Assembly (NCBI GenBank): GCA_022701925.1
Contig: JAKONM010000274.1
Coordinates: 1-5,435 of the forward strand
Length of the DNA: 5,435 nucleotides
From: Microbacteriaceae bacterium
Lineage (GTDB): Bacteria; Actinomycetota; Actinomycetes; Actinomycetales; Microbacteriaceae
Direction: 5' to 3'
Every line of letters starts with the position of its first letter. Positions within the stretch are counted from its first letter, which is position 1. Below are positions 4,415 through 5,435 of this stretch, one piece after another. The position numbers and the translations under genes are program-made. The notes beneath the pieces are model-generated. The model saw only the letters and a program-made list of their open reading frames with translations, was not told where the DNA came from and did no database searches.

Positions 4415-5435
4415 ATGAGCAGGCGGGCGGAGGCGGTGTACCTGGCCGGGGCGATCCCCGTGCGGATCGTGACCTCGGGCGCGGGGGTCGCGCTGGCGCT
4501 CGCGGCGGCCGTGCGCCTGGGCGACGTGGCGGTGGCCGGCCTGCTGATCTTCGCCCTGAACGCGCCGAGCGTCGTCGCGGCGCCCGTGATCGGGGCGCTG
4601 ACCGACGCCGTGCGCCGCCCGAGGCGCTTCATGCTCGGCTCCGCGGTCGTGTTCGCCGCCGCTCTGACACTGGCCGCCTTCGTGGGCGACGTGCCGCTGC
4701 CGGTCGTCGTGCTGGCGCTGCTGGCGGGCGGCTGCGTCGTGCCGGTGTTCGTCGGCGGGCTCTCCGCGTGGGTGGACGCCGCGATGCCCGGCGACCACGC
4801 CCGCGGCTTCGCCGTCGACGCGCTCAGCTACAACCTGGCCGGGGTCGCCGGACCCGCCGCGGTGGCGGGGGTCAGCGCGCTGCTCGGCCCGTCCGGAGCG
4901 CTGCTGGCCCTGGCCGCCTCGATGCTCGTCGGCGGCCTGCTGCTGCAGCTGCTGCCGATCACGGGCCGGGGAGGGGCGGCCGACCCGCGCTCGCTGGCCG
5001 CCGGGGTCGCCCGCGCCTCCCGCTACCTGGTGACCCACGGGCCGCTGACCCGGGTCGTCGCGGCCGGGGCCGTGGTGCAGCTGGGGGCCGGGATGATGCC
5101 GGTCGTCGCCGTGCTGGTCGCGGTGCAGCGGGGGCTGGCCGAGAACGCGGGCGGCCTGCTGCTGACGGCCTTCTCGATCGGCGGCGTCACCGGAGCGCTG
5201 CTGATCGCGGTGCCGGCCGTCACCCGCCGCGTCGGCGCGCTGCCGCCCCGCCGCGTGATGGCGGTCTGCTTCGCGGCGACGGGCGTGCTGACCCTGGTCG
5301 CCGCCGCGACCCCCTCCTTCGCCCTCGCCGCGGTGGCCCTGGGCCTGTCGGGGCTGCCTGACGCGGCCGGAGTCGCCGCAATGCTGCGGCTGCGGCAGGA
5401 GGAGAGCCCCGCCGACGTGCGCGCCCAGGTGTTCG
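4415..5435 (+). CDS. MFS transporter, N-terminal part (C-terminus beyond the window)
   Basis: The window holds 340 complete codons and one base of a major facilitator superfamily transporter. The usual length is about 400 residues, so the last one or two helices are missing. Hydrophobic segments lie near 14-33, 38-59, 74-91, 94-121, 136-156, 158-181, 214-237, 247-268, 279-298 and 300-321. The loop between helices 2 and 3, GALTDAVRRPRR (60-71), is a form of MFS motif A. HARGFAVDALSYNLAGVAGP (128-147) resembles the helix 4-5 region of drug-efflux-type and uncharacterised actinobacterial MFS proteins. LRLRQEESPADVRAQVF (324-340) corresponds to the conserved cytoplasmic segment in the second half that usually contains an R-G/A-x-V-F pattern. 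The substrate is unknown; an exporter is the likelier guess. The frame has no in-frame start upstream before a stop-free GC run, and ATG at 4415 begins MSRRAEAV just before helix 1. It diverges from the LOG-Nudix operon across 93 bases, so shared regulation is possible. Confidence 0.88.
   Translation, partial: MSRRAEAVYLAGAIPVRIVTSGAGVALALAAAVRLGDVAVAGLLIFALNAPSVVAAPVIGALTDAVRRPRRFMLGSAVVFAAALTLAAFVGDVPLPVVVLALLAGGCVVPVFVGGLSAWVDAAMPGDHARGFAVDALSYNLAGVAGPAAVAGVSALLGPSGALLALAASMLVGGLLLQLLPITGRGGAADPRSLAAGVARASRYLVTHGPLTRVVAAGAVVQLGAGMMPVVAVLVAVQRGLAENAGGLLLTAFSIGGVTGALLIAVPAVTRRVGALPPRRVMAVCFAATGVLTLVAAATPSFALAAVALGLSGLPDAAGVAAMLRLRQEESPADVRAQVF

Noticed and set aside
4322..5038. Upstream extension of the LOG reading frame into the MFS region
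   Set aside because: The added residues are repetitive Arg/Gly/His/Gln-rich sequence antisense to the MFS gene. LOG proteins begin just before the first strand, matching the GTG at 4321.
4405..5361. Plus-strand open frame overlapping the MFS gene in another frame
   Set aside because: It is almost entirely Arg, Gly and Ala. The frame from 4415 encodes clear transmembrane segments and MFS motifs.

Overview
The window is a very GC-rich stretch of bacterial chromosome, visibly above 70% G+C, with strong G/C preference at third codon positions and GTG used as a start codon. Gene content and protein style suggest an actinobacterium (Actinomycetota), perhaps near Micrococcales or Kineosporiales. 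That placement is a judgement from protein style, not a search. I see no phage, transposon, CRISPR array, rRNA or tRNA. Six protein genes fill most of the window; two of them run off its edges.

Layout: (1) 1-312, minus: the N-terminal part of an exported TPM-domain protein. (2) 313-398: a short divergent intergenic region with a candidate promoter for the TPM gene and a stem-loop that buries the ribosome binding site of the next gene. (3) 399-1781, plus: a complete cytoplasmic family 1 glycoside hydrolase (beta-glucosidase type). (4) 1782-1913: a convergent gap with candidate terminator hairpins. (5) 1914-3176, minus: a complete APC-superfamily amino acid permease. (6) 3177-3371: a 195-base gap with the strongest non-coding signal in the window, a 17-bp perfect inverted repeat plus a further copy of one arm that could form a competing structure. 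(7) 3770-4321 and 3372-3773, minus: a two-gene operon, LOG-family nucleotide phosphoribohydrolase followed by a Nudix hydrolase, with overlapping stop and start codons. (8) 4322-4414: a divergent region with several dyads. (9) 4415-5435, plus: the first 340 codons of an MFS transporter.

How the genes may work together: the LOG-Nudix pair is the only clear operon. Nudix enzymes usually hydrolyse nucleoside diphosphate derivatives, and LOG enzymes cleave nucleoside 5'-monophosphates to a free base and ribose 5-phosphate, so sequential action on a nucleotide is plausible but inferred. The MFS gene shares its upstream region with this operon and might be co-regulated. The beta-glucosidase, permease and TPM gene look like separate transcription units. 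I found no clearly new multi-gene system. The points most worth a second look are the non-coding structures at 364-394, 3232-3320 and 4336-4413, and the LOG-Nudix coupling.
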